Part shown: positions 1 through 9,157 of the stretch, one piece after another | Numbering within the stretch: position 1 is the stretch's first letter | Layout of the letters: every line of letters starts with the position of its first letter | Origin: Symsagittifera roscoffensis | Taxonomy: Eukaryota > Xenacoelomorpha > Acoela > Convolutidae | Direction: 5' to 3' | Assembly: GCF_963678635.1 (NCBI RefSeq) | Contig: NC_087062.1 | Coordinates: 87,025,845-87,089,844 of the forward strand | Length of the DNA stretch: 64,000 bases | Position numbers and translations under genes: made by a program | The notes under the pieces: generated by a model | Databases searched by the model: none | What the model was told of the DNA's origin: nothing | The model's input: the letters and a program-made list of their open reading frames with translations, nothing else

Positions 1-2338
1 CAGGCGGAACTGGGAAACAAACAACGTCATCATCGTTCTCAGAAAGAATGAAGAACACCTTCGGAAACATCTTTCCATTCACCATGGGAGGAGGCGCGGG
101 GAACGAAGTTGAAACCCAGGAGGAAGAGGATGAAGAGGAGCAAGGGGACTTTGGATCTCAAGTCAGCCTCAATAGTTCGATCCAGGAGAGTGAGACACAC
201 GTCGGAAGAGAGACTGGAACCATGGACAAATTTGGCGTAGTGACAACGATAAGCAAAGAGGCAAACACACCGGGCCAGTCAAAGGACTTCGTGATTAGGA
301 CAAGTTCGGAGCCACAACCTGGAGGGGGTAGAACCAGAGGGCTTGGCAACGCGTTAATGGATCCTGAAATAAATAATGAAAAGACGTTGAAGCAGAGAGT
401 CAAGGCCCGGATCTCGACAAGCACGAGTTACCTGGGACCGACAGGGTTACACCACCACTAGTGACGCCACTCGTGGAAAACGGGGCAGCACTAGAGGAAG
501 CCTTAAACAACATAGTGGACAGTTTAGGAGAACAAAATGAACAGATGTCGATAAGGATGAGTGAACTAGAAAGAGCAGTTCACATTGAAAGAGAAAGTCT
601 GCGGGAAGAAATAAACCGCAACAGACAAGAAGTTGGCAGAAGCGAAAAACGCTTGAAAGAAAGAACGGACGAACATATGACGAGGAACTTGTCGCAATTG
701 ACAAGAGAGGCGGAACAGAGGGAGTTACGCTTAAGAGCCGACATGGAGAAGTTAAGAATTCAGCAAGAGCAGTCTCTTGGGACTCTTGACACAAAGATAG
801 ACGCGATGATGGAGAGGCGAACTCAGGCTATCATGGATAGGTTGGACGGGCTACTAAGCAGCAAGAGTGGACCAAAAGAAGGTGAGCCGAACTCGGGAGG
901 TCCCAGCAGGGAACCGAGGGTGAACTTCAATGAACATCAAAGGAGGAAGACGTATGGATCCACTAGAGGCAGGGGCAGTTCATCAGGCTATGCCACAAGG
1001 GGTAATACAGCATGGGGCCCGAACAGTAGAGCAAGTTCAACGGGGAACAGACAAACCTCTAACGAACGACCAACGCAAAGCACACATGCGACTGGGAGAA
1101 GTGATTCCGGCAACAGGGGGCATGCAAGCCCGAGGAGGAGTCATGTGGGCCAAGCGGGAAACGCTCACGGTGATTCGGATTGCAGGGATGCACCGCACAC
1201 AGAGCCTTCGACGAGGTGTGAGGACACTCAAGCGGGACACTCAAGGGATGCTACGGCAATGGCCACAGCATTTGAACCCCTGAACAGGTCTTTGGAGACA
1301 TTCCTGACGAGGTTATCTAGAACCAATGAACGCAGTGAGAAGTCCAGAAGAGTCTTTAAGAAGCCAAGATGCTACAAAGACGAATCTGATGGCTTTATTG
1401 ATACCTGGATAGAGGTAATGAAGCTGCATTTCGAGGAAGAGGACTTGTCGGAGAGACAGGAATGCAGCGCGCTCACCAGCAACTTAGAAGGGACAGCCCT
1501 GAACTGTGTCATGGCCAAGAAACAGTATCAACGTGACACTGCTGAGAAAATCTTCGAAATCTTGTTAAACCGTTTCGGATCAGGGGTGCAGGGGCACCAG
1601 GCGATGATGCGCTTCGAGAAACGGAGGCAACGAGAGGATGAAACCATAGACAAGTTTCTCGATGATTTGGAAATGCTGAGAAGACGCAGCCAACCGGACG
1701 AGTCAAACCGAAGGATGAACCTGGCCGTAGCCTCAAAATTCATCGATGGTGCGAAAAATGATGAACTTCGTACGATGCTAGCACCGCATTACACACCACT
1801 ATCAACTAATGCGCCAACACCGGAGGAGTTAAGGCTCAAATCAAAGGACTATCTTTTGTTGAAACCTCCTTCGAGATCTGGATATTACAAGAACAATTAT
1901 GGAAATTTTAACAACGGACCAGCAAACCAAGGGAACAATTGGTACAAACCGAGGGATGATATGGACAAGAGACGCTCTTGTGCTAATTGCAGCTCAACAG
2001 ACCATCATGTGTCAGCATGCCCAGCATACAAACAAGGCATGAAAGCAATAGGCTTTAGCCTCGAGGACGAAGATGCGTCAGAGTTGGACCATGAGGATTT
2101 CATGAGAGGAGTAATTGCAAAATTCGGCCCGAGGTGTTTCTTTTGTAACTTGGAAGGTCATTTTAAATCAGATTGTCCGCAATTCTGGGATGCAGTGGCA
2201 GACATCAAGCATCCAAGACATGAAGAAGCTTTGTCAGGAGTGAAAGCCAGCAAGGCTCGACTTTTGAGTGAAGCGGAGGCACGCAGAAAGGATAAACCTC
2301 AAGAGCTGGATGCAAGCGGTAACAGAAGAAGCACGTGA
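1..2338 (+). pseudogene. gag: gag of copy A (5' truncated, frameshifted)
   Basis: Gag structural protein, expected to form the particle and bind genomic RNA. The frame is open from the window edge to 461; a one-base loss near 425 relative to copy C shifts it into the frame read 461-2338. A long charged coiled coil lies at about 485-840, then a Ser/Gly/Arg-rich linker, a capsid-like helical region at about 1,350-1,780, and two zinc knuckles of the C-X2-C-X4-H-X4-C type at 1,979-2,020 and 2,135-2,176. An 11-base deletion near 2,308 relative to copy C and a new stop at about 2,370 separate gag from pro-pol; in C these regions share one frame apart from C's own 158-base deletion. Confidence 0.88.
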
Positions 2339-2426
2339 ACCGGAACCAGCAACTGCGGTCCATGACTTCTAAATCGATTATAGGGCAGCTGCGAGGGATG
2401 CTATAAATAGAGTACAGCAGGAACTA

Positions 2427-4214
2427 GTGACGAAAGAGATTGAACAAAAGGTGAAACTCGAGCTGGAGAATGAGAAATTACAGGAGCAACTGAACGCCTT
2501 CGAAGCAACGGAAGTTGAAGAGGCAAAAGCACCAAGCAACTTGAGCATGAAACTTAATGTTATCTCTGGTCAGAGGTTCGGTATGGTACCGCAAGGAAGT
2601 AAAATACAGTCGATAATCTCGGTGGCAGGGCATCAGGTAATCAGAAATCTGAGTGAACCGTCTGAGTTCACTTTGATGCATTTGGACACATATGCAGACT
2701 ATCTGAGGCAGATGGAGCCACGCACCGAGTCGAGGGCTGTGAGGGCACTACTAACGACGGGTGGCCCTCGCATGAAGAAACTTCATGGACGCTACCTAGA
2801 AGTCTATGGGCCGTATCAAGTGATGCTGAACGTGGATGGGATCAGTATCTACACCAGGACTTATGTAACAACAGATGATGACCAAATAGGGCAGATCTAT
2901 TTGGGAGAAGAGGAACTCAAGGTCCGCAAGATAGGCCATGACGCCATGATGGAACAAGACGCAGTACACATTGGATATGAAGCAGATGTGACAGCACATC
3001 TGCTCGACACCAACGGAACAAAAATCGGAGTCACAGGGCTTCTGGACACAGGAGCGGTAGTGAGTGTGATGCCGATAAAAACTTGGGAAAGAATGGGCTT
3101 CACGCGGGAAGATCTAATTCCAACGAATCTCCGGTTGGCCGCAGCCAATCGAGGAGCTATCTACGTAGCCGGAAGAACACCAATAACGGTCCTCCACATG
3201 GGAGGACGGGATCTTTGGATGAGCTTCCTGGTGGTAGAGAACCTGGACGATGCCGACCAATTCATCTTGGGCAGAGATTTTGTCAGGAATTTTGACGTGA
3301 TGATTGACTTGAACAACGGTCTGATACGGATTAGAAACCCGGACCGAAAGTATGTTAAGAGACCAATTAATATGATAATAACAGACGAAAATAAGGTACC
3401 AGTTTTTTTGGATAGAAAAGTAAAATTAAAACCAGGACAAGCTGTAGTAGCAATTTTTGAAATGAGAAATTTAAATTTGTTGAGTGATAGTAAACAGGTT
3501 TGCTTAGTACCGAATCCAAATAGTCAGAGTTCGGTAATTTTAGGCCGGAGCTTCTCGGTAACGCGAAATGGACTGTGTGTCAGTGTGTTGTTGAACACAC
3601 TGGACACCACGGTTTCAATCCAGCGTGGAAAGAAGCTTGGCTACGCTTTGCCGATGAGGACCGACTATGAGGAGACACAAAACTTGAAGAAATATAGTGT
3701 GAAAGACTGTCCTTATCATGCAAAAAAAGATAAAATTTTAAAGAGAATTAATGAATTAAAATCTATTCATAAATTTTTTTCAATGAAATCCGAAACGGAC
3801 GACGGCTTATCAAGCTGCTCGAATTTTCCGGAACGCCCCTCGTCATATGAACGAGATTATGACAAACCGGTTTTGCCAGAAATAGAACATTTAAAAGGGA
3901 AAATAGGTGAGGGAGATTTTGAAAAATGGCGGGACGTTTTATATCGGAACGCAGATGTATTTTCGAAACATAAAGCGGACATCGGTTGCTGTAACTTCGT
4001 AGAACACGAAATTGAGCTGGAAGTAGGTGCCGTTCCGCACAGAGAGGGCGCGAGACGAATGACACCACACAAATCGGAAGCGTGCCGAGCGGAAATAGAA
4101 ATGTTGCTTGAATACGACATGATAGAACCCTCGAAATTGCCATGGGCTTGCGGGGTAGTAATGGCGAAAAAGAAAGGGGGCAGCTTAGATTTTGTTGCGA
4201 CTTTCGTTACTTGA
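2427..4214 (+). pseudogene. pol: protease and N-terminal RT region of copy A pol
   Basis: The first ~60 residues are charged and helical. A retroviral-type aspartic protease follows, with its DTG active site at 3,045-3,053 (residue 207, context LLDTGAVVSVMP) and a downstream ILGRDF segment typical of these proteases. The RT fingers begin near 4,050 (MTPHKSEACRAEIEMLLEYD, then PWACGVVMAKKK). The frame fails at a G-run near 4,177-4,181, and the rest of RT is read in the overlapping ORF from 4,142. Copy C has the same break at the same base, while copy B reads through in one frame, so this is a lesion and not the original design. Confidence 0.9.
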
Positions 4215-4837
4215 ACGCGGTAACAATAAAAGATGCGTACCCGATACCGCGAATAGACGAGAGCCTCTCTAAGCTTGGTGATGCAAAGTTCTTCACCACA
4301 TTGGACTTGGGTTCTGCCTTCTGGCAGGTTCCTTTGCGGAAAAAGGATAGGGAAAAAACCGGTTTCGCGTGCGAATTGGGGTTGTACCAGTGGAAGAGGA
4401 TGCCCTTCGGCTTGTGCAATGCAACAGCAACTTTTCATAGGCTGATGGCTCAGGCTTTGACAGGAGTGACCAAAAAGTACGGGAATCTCTTGATGTGCTA
4501 CGTGGATGACGTAGTCATAGCGACACCGACCCTGGAGGATCACATTGATTGGCTCGATGAGGTCTTCGGATGTATGAAAAGAGCAGGCTTGAAATGCAAA
4601 CCATCGAAATGTGAAATCCTTAGGGATTCGATCAAGTACCTGGGAAGAATGGTGGACAGGCATGGTGTGAGGCCAGATCCGGAAGCAGTAGAGGCTGTGC
4701 TGACATGGAAGGCTCCGAGGACGGACACACAGCTAATGAGCTTCCTGGGGTTTGCCAATTATTACCGTGAATTCATTAAAGGATATGCGGACAAGGTGTA
4801 CCCGATGCAGAAGCTGATGCGCAACAAAGGGAAATAG
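4142..4837 (+). pseudogene. pol: reverse transcriptase palm and thumb, copy A
   Basis: This frame holds the RT core: RFCCDFRYLNAVT, TTLDLGSAFWQVPL (first catalytic Asp), QWKRMPFGLCNATATF, and the YVDD box at 4,499-4,510 (second and third Asp), then YLGRMVDRHGVRPDP and the connection motif FLGFANYYREFI. The homologous part starts near 4,180; the nominal start codon lies in the overlap with the previous frame. It ends at TAG (4,835-4,837), where copy B has a lysine codon. Copy C carries the same TAG. All catalytic residues are present, but frame and length are broken. Confidence 0.93.
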
Positions 4838-5218
4838 TTCGAATGGAACGATGAGGCACAGGTTGCTTTCGAGAACATAAAGCGGGAACTGTGCGAAGCG
4901 CCAGTGCTAGGAATGCCTACAGAAAAGGGCATGTATGTTCTCGACACAGACGCATCGGTGGTGGCCATCTCAGGAATCTTGCATCAAGAGCAAGAATGGA
5001 TTGGAAGAACGGTTCTCCGTCCCATTGCATACGGCAGCAAGGTCTTGAGTGACACAGAGATGAAATATGGCGCACCGAAAGCAGAAATGTTTGCAGTAGT
5101 CACCTTCGTGGAAAAGTACCGTGCATACTTGGGGAGCGCTCCCTTCAAGTTACGCGTGGACAACAGAGCGTTATCCTGGTTGAAAACCTACTCGATGGAT
5201 CAGAGTTATATTGTGTGA
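4838..5218 (+). pseudogene. pol: RNase H domain of copy A, truncated
   Basis: The domain continues directly after the RT stop with FEWNDEAQVAFENIKREL, then the RNase H first Asp (VLDTDASVVAISGILHQE), the catalytic Glu region (TEMKYGAPKAEMFAVV) and the third acidic site (LRVDNRALSW). Comparison with copy C shows a 406-base deletion at about 5,213 that removes the last Asp region and shifts the frame. It would degrade the RNA strand of the RNA-DNA hybrid if intact; here it is incomplete. Confidence 0.88.
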
Positions 5219-6963
5219 TGCTGGGTGGATTGTTAGAAAGAGAAGTGACCAGAGATGACCCCGAGTGGACAGCAGCAGTCGCATCGCTAACAGTCAGTGA
5301 GAAGGTGAAGATCATGCCGTCCAGACGACAGCACGAAGAGAACGAAAGGGATTGTAGGACAATAGTTCAGCAACTAGTATCCTCAATACCCCAAGAGATT
5401 TTAGCAAGTACTTCTTACGGACAGAAAGAACAGGGGAGCAGCAAGCGAAAGAAAACCGTCACCTTTGTAGACCGGGATAAAGAGGGTGAAGAGGTAGAAC
5501 ACAATCTGCTGCAAGACTATTTGTCCGGGGAGAAGGATGATGAGAAGAACCAGCGATCACAAGATCAACACCCGGGACAAGGAAATTTGTCCGGGGAGTC
5601 TGAGATAAACGAGAAAAATCCTGATGAGAAACAGGACCTAGAGAACAAGGTTTTGTCCGGGGAGTTCAGATGGATGCGAAGGAAGCACAGACATGATCTG
5701 GAGGAGAGCGCAGTCTCCAGCACAACCTCTTCGACGGATGATGATTCCCGAAACTCAGGAATGGACACCTATTCAGACAGGAACTCGAGTTCGGGATCCG
5801 AACTGTCAGAACTAGCGATACACACGCTACTAGTGGAAACTCGGGCAAGGGACCTGGACAGAGAAGTGTACCAGGATCCTGACAGTGATCGCTACCTAAT
5901 ACCAAGCGAAAGAGTCTTTGACAACGCAGCGGATGACTTAGAAACGATAGCGGTATCGAAACGCTCGATAAGCCTGTTGCCGCAGAAAGAGGTAGTCAGG
6001 ACTGATCTTCAGCCGTTTGAACAAGAAACACAACCGTTGGCGAAGATTTGGTGCGTTAAGATGGAAGAAGACACACATCAACCCAACAAGCTGAATAGCC
6101 AGATGAGGGTCATGAAGACGTACTTGAAGGCGAGATACAGACTCTCGGACCTTCTAAGGGCGCAGAGAAATGATCCCATGACAAGCAACCTGAAAAGGTG
6201 GATTGGGAATGGTTCTCCGGATAAAGGGGACCTCGAGGAAGATAGTTATCGCATCCTGAGACAATACTTCATGCAGAAGGAAGGGAGGTTATATTTGAAC
6301 AAGGACGGGATTGTGGCTTGCAAAAGAAGGGAGGAAGACAGAGTCCTATACAAGTATAACGCGATAGTGTTACCGCAACTCTATCAGACAGAACTATTAT
6401 TCAGGTCGCATGATCAGATGGGCCATCAAGGGATCGACAAAGTGTATCAGAGGATCCTGAAGCGCTTTGAGTGGCCTGGAATGAAAAAGGCATGTGAGAA
6501 ATGGGTAACAGCGTGCCTGTCATGCCAACAGGTCAAGGATCGAAGGAAATTACGATTTCCTTTACAATCGATTGAGTCGTCTGAATTCAACGAGGTGGTG
6601 CAGATAGATCACCAAAAGATATGCATGACAGACAGCGGTTATAACCAAGTCTTGGTCATGATAGATCACTTCACGAAGTATGCAGAGGCCGTGCCCTGCA
6701 TAACTGCCTCGGCGGAAGAGACATGCGACCACCTGATCAATACGTGGATAGCAAGACATGGTTGTCCGATGACGTTTCAATCGGATAATGGAACAGCTTT
6801 CGTAGGAGAGCTTACGAAAGAGCTTATGAGACGCTCACAGGTCGCTCAGGCTCACTCCACGACATACCACCCTCAAACAAATGGCCTAGTGGAAAGACAG
6901 AATAGGACGTTAGTGTCGATGCTGAGGGTATATTGTTCCAGGTACATGACCGATTGGGACTGA
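5215..6963 (+). pseudogene. pol: pol linker and integrase N-terminal and catalytic domains, copy A
   Basis: The first ~270 residues are a hydrophilic linker with three LSGE repeats spaced exactly 66 bases apart, each encoded by TTGTCCGGGGAG. Integrase follows: an HHCC zinc-binding domain (His at residues 399 and 404 region, Cys at 434 and 437) and a D-D35-E catalytic core with Asp 465 (VVQID), Asp 524 (QSDNG) and Glu 560 (LVERQ), which has exactly 35 residues between the last two. Integrase would insert the cDNA into host DNA. A TGA at 6,961-6,963 ends the frame; copy C has an Arg codon there and continues. Confidence 0.92.
5521..5664 (+). repeat. Three polypurine-tract-like copies in the pol linker, copy A
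   Basis: TTGTCCGGGGAG occurs at 5,521-5,532, 5,587-5,598 and 5,653-5,664, exactly 66 bases (22 codons) apart. The core TGTCCGGGGAG is identical to the tract just before the 3' LTR (18,902-18,912). The 22-codon repeat explains the even spacing; the match to the 3' tract suggests extra plus-strand priming sites, by analogy with lentiviral central polypurine tracts. That role is inferred. Confidence 0.75.
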
Positions 6964-8042
6964 TATCTTCCACAGGTGATGGGAGCTTATAATAGCACGC
7001 AACACTCCACCACTGGAGTCAGTCCACACATGATGCTGACGGGACACGAGAAGTCTTTACCCTTGACATTCTTCTACCCAGAGTTTGAGGGAAAGAAAAC
7101 ATCTCCACAGGTTTACGTAAGGGATGTGATCAGACGTCAACAGGAGTTGAACGATCTGTGCAGACGAAATACTCAGCAAGCACAGGCAAGGCAAAGGAAA
7201 AGATTCGACAAGAAAGCAGCTGGCGCAAAAGCTTACTCGGTGGGAGACTACGTATGGGTATTTCAGAACGTTATATCACCGAAAGGGACAAAGAAACTTC
7301 TAAAAAAATGGAGGGGACCCTTCATGATTACGGAGGTGCACCAGGAGGGACGCTTTTATAGACTGAGTACTGGCCGAGCCGCCCACTACGAGAACATCAA
7401 GCCACACAATCCATCGACAGAAGACTGGTGTATACCTGCAGACATGGAAGAAGGGGATTATCTAATGATGGATCCTGCTTGTGAGGTCAATGAAAAGGGC
7501 AAAAGGGAGAAGAACGAAGGAAACGAAGTCGTAGAGGAAGGTACGGATACACCATTGGACCTGGATCCAAACGAACAGATCGAAGCGGATGATGAAACCT
7601 TACCCTACGCAGAGGAAGATTGGCAGGATCCCGAACAGACAGAGGTTCCCAAGAACTTGGAACCAGATCTTCCGTTCACGATGCAGACTCGTCAGAAGGG
7701 CGGGACGAGACCAAGAAAAAAATACAACCCTTACGGTGACGACTTTGTAGTGGATAGGATAGATCTAAAGAAAATAGTGGAAGAAGTAGTGGGTTTAGAG
7801 GAAATAACTGTGTCACAAGACATTGACATAGTCGATGATCACAACGATGAGTGGGTTGACGACTGGTCGAAACCCGAGGTAGAATTCGACGATGAGCAAC
7901 AGCAGTCATATGAACAAGACCTGACGAACCTGCGTGTCCTAGAGTGGCTGAACGAAATGACATCAGACCCTAAAGAGACCAGCGTTACGATTCAAGACGT
8001 AGATCGTGAAAGCGCGAAATACATTAAGACCGAACGAGATGA

Positions 8043-8067
8043 TCCTTCCTGGGCTGCCCAGGAAGGA
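8043..8067 (+). other. Perfect hairpin in the pol coding region, copy A
   Basis: Arms TCCTTCCTGGGC (8,043-8,054) and GCCCAGGAAGGA (8,056-8,067) are perfect inverted repeats around one base. The hairpin is present in copy C (62,133-62,157 region) and, with small changes, in copy B (32,430-32,456). It lies about 75 bases before the fourth polypurine-tract-like site. Function is unknown. Confidence 0.7.
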
Positions 8068-8140
8068 CAACTTCTCATTCCAGCTTCTAACCTTGACTTG
8101 ATATCCGGTATGCGATCGACGGGGACGCCGATGGATATTT

Positions 8141-8152
8141 TTGTCCGGGGAG
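8141..8152 (+). other. Fourth polypurine-tract-like site in pol, copy A
   Basis: TTGTCCGGGGAG again, followed by TGGGGG. Here it is read in a different frame (I-F-V-R-G-V) from the three linker copies (L-S-G-E), so protein-level repetition cannot explain it. The equivalent site in copy C is 62,234-62,245; in copy B it is altered (near 32,346-32,358). Confidence 0.7.
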
Positions 8153-8751
8153 TGGGGGTAGGACTTACCCACACTGAAAACCTGATAATAAAAAAATTGA
8201 GAATAGCAAGAGAAACAGGAGAGTTAGAAGCAGAAACAGGCGAAGAACCTAAGAAACCTGACATAGGCAGGGTAGTTGAGTCATATTTTAACTTACCAAA
8301 TGAATATTCAAGTAACATAATACTAACAGACAGTGATTTCATACTCACAAATAGAACATGTGCGATAAAAATCACCGCAGACATGAGTTTTAGGACAGCG
8401 TTAGCGGCAGATTTTAAGAGAGAATACAAAAACGTGGAATTCCTTTGGAAGCAAAGACCAGGGATAGGGGGCGTTGCAGCCTTACCTCCGGCGGTGTCAC
8501 AGATACCGGGAAAGTACTTATGCTTCTTGGTAACTAGGGCGACGGAGAAGCAGCACGTGGACCCAGTAAACCTAGTCTTGTCTTTGACGAGGCTGAGGAA
8601 CTTCCTTGTAGAAATGGACGTGAAGGAGCTCTCGCTTCCAGTGTACGATCCAAACAGAGGAAGACTGCATCCTCGGGAATTGTACGCGCTTGTACACAGA
8701 TATTCTCTGATACGAACATACAAGTATATCTACACAAGAAATATTACTTAA

Positions 8752-9157
8752 GTATAGGCTGAGTGATGTGCGAGAGGGTGTTAGGCCAAAGGTTAAGTTG
8801 TGTGTAATATGTGATATGTGTGTTATGTTATGTTATGTGTTAGGTTATTAAGATCATGGGTAAGTAAAGGTTAGTGACCATCAACAACTAAATGACAATC
8901 TTGGAAATAGATCCAAAGTTTGGACTGTCCAATCTTAGGTCGAATTCCAAAATTTTAGAAACCAATTGATTTTAATAAATTTTAGGATAAATATCTTTCT
9001 ATCTGAACTGTTTTAAGCAAATTTTAACGATATATGTTAAGGTGAAACTGACAAGTGTGACATTCGTGATTTCTTTTCTAGATCCTGATTGATCGTTTAA
9101 ATTACTCACTTGAGTCAAATTATCAAATCGAATCAAATCAAACTTGGAAAGAACAGT
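8752..9157 (+). other. AT-rich gap between pol and ORF3 with a candidate intron
   Basis: No ORF of note. It holds TGTTATG-type short repeats (about 8,810-8,840), a strong 5' splice-site match (GG/GTAAGT, intron from 8,860) and a pyrimidine-rich 3' splice-site match (TTCTTTTCTAG ending 9,081). The gap is AT-rich and both sites are kept in copy C (62,959 and 63,181). Splicing could bring ORF3 closer to the mRNA 5' end or make a subgenomic message as retroviruses do for env; this is inference. Copy B has lost the region. Confidence 0.45.

Larger units (their letters stand above)
6976..8751 (+). pseudogene. pol: integrase C-terminus and macro-domain-like Pol tail, copy A
   Basis: This continues the integrase frame after the stop at 6,961. 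It includes the end of the core (MGAYNSTQHSTTGVSPHMML), a basic stretch (RQRKRFDKK) and a GPY/F-like C-terminal domain (WRGPFMITEVHQEGRFY). An acidic spacer follows, then from residue ~446 (8,311) a fold matching macro domains of the TARG1/OARD1 type: order NRTCAI, ALAADFKREY, GGVAALP, KYLCFLVTRA, LSLTRLRDFLV-like helix, ELSLPVYDPNRGRL. The glycine-rich ADP-ribose loop of active members is replaced by FRTALA, so enzymatic activity is doubtful. A one-base loss near 8,697 relative to copy C changes the last residues. Confidence 0.82.

Noticed and set aside
4142-4214. Programmed -1 frameshift in RT of copies A and C
   Set aside because: The site lies inside the RT fingers, has no canonical X XXY YYZ heptamer, and copy B reads through without a shift. 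A one-base G-run loss inherited by A and C fits better.
3857-4663. Long minus-strand ORFs across gag-pol (for example 268 and 298 codons)
   Set aside because: They mirror the sense pol frame in both A and C, have no recognisable domain, and break wherever the sense strand has indels.
4835-4837. TAG between RT and RNase H as a read-through signal
   Set aside because: Copy B has a Lys codon here and the position is not a gag-pol border; more likely a shared nonsense change.
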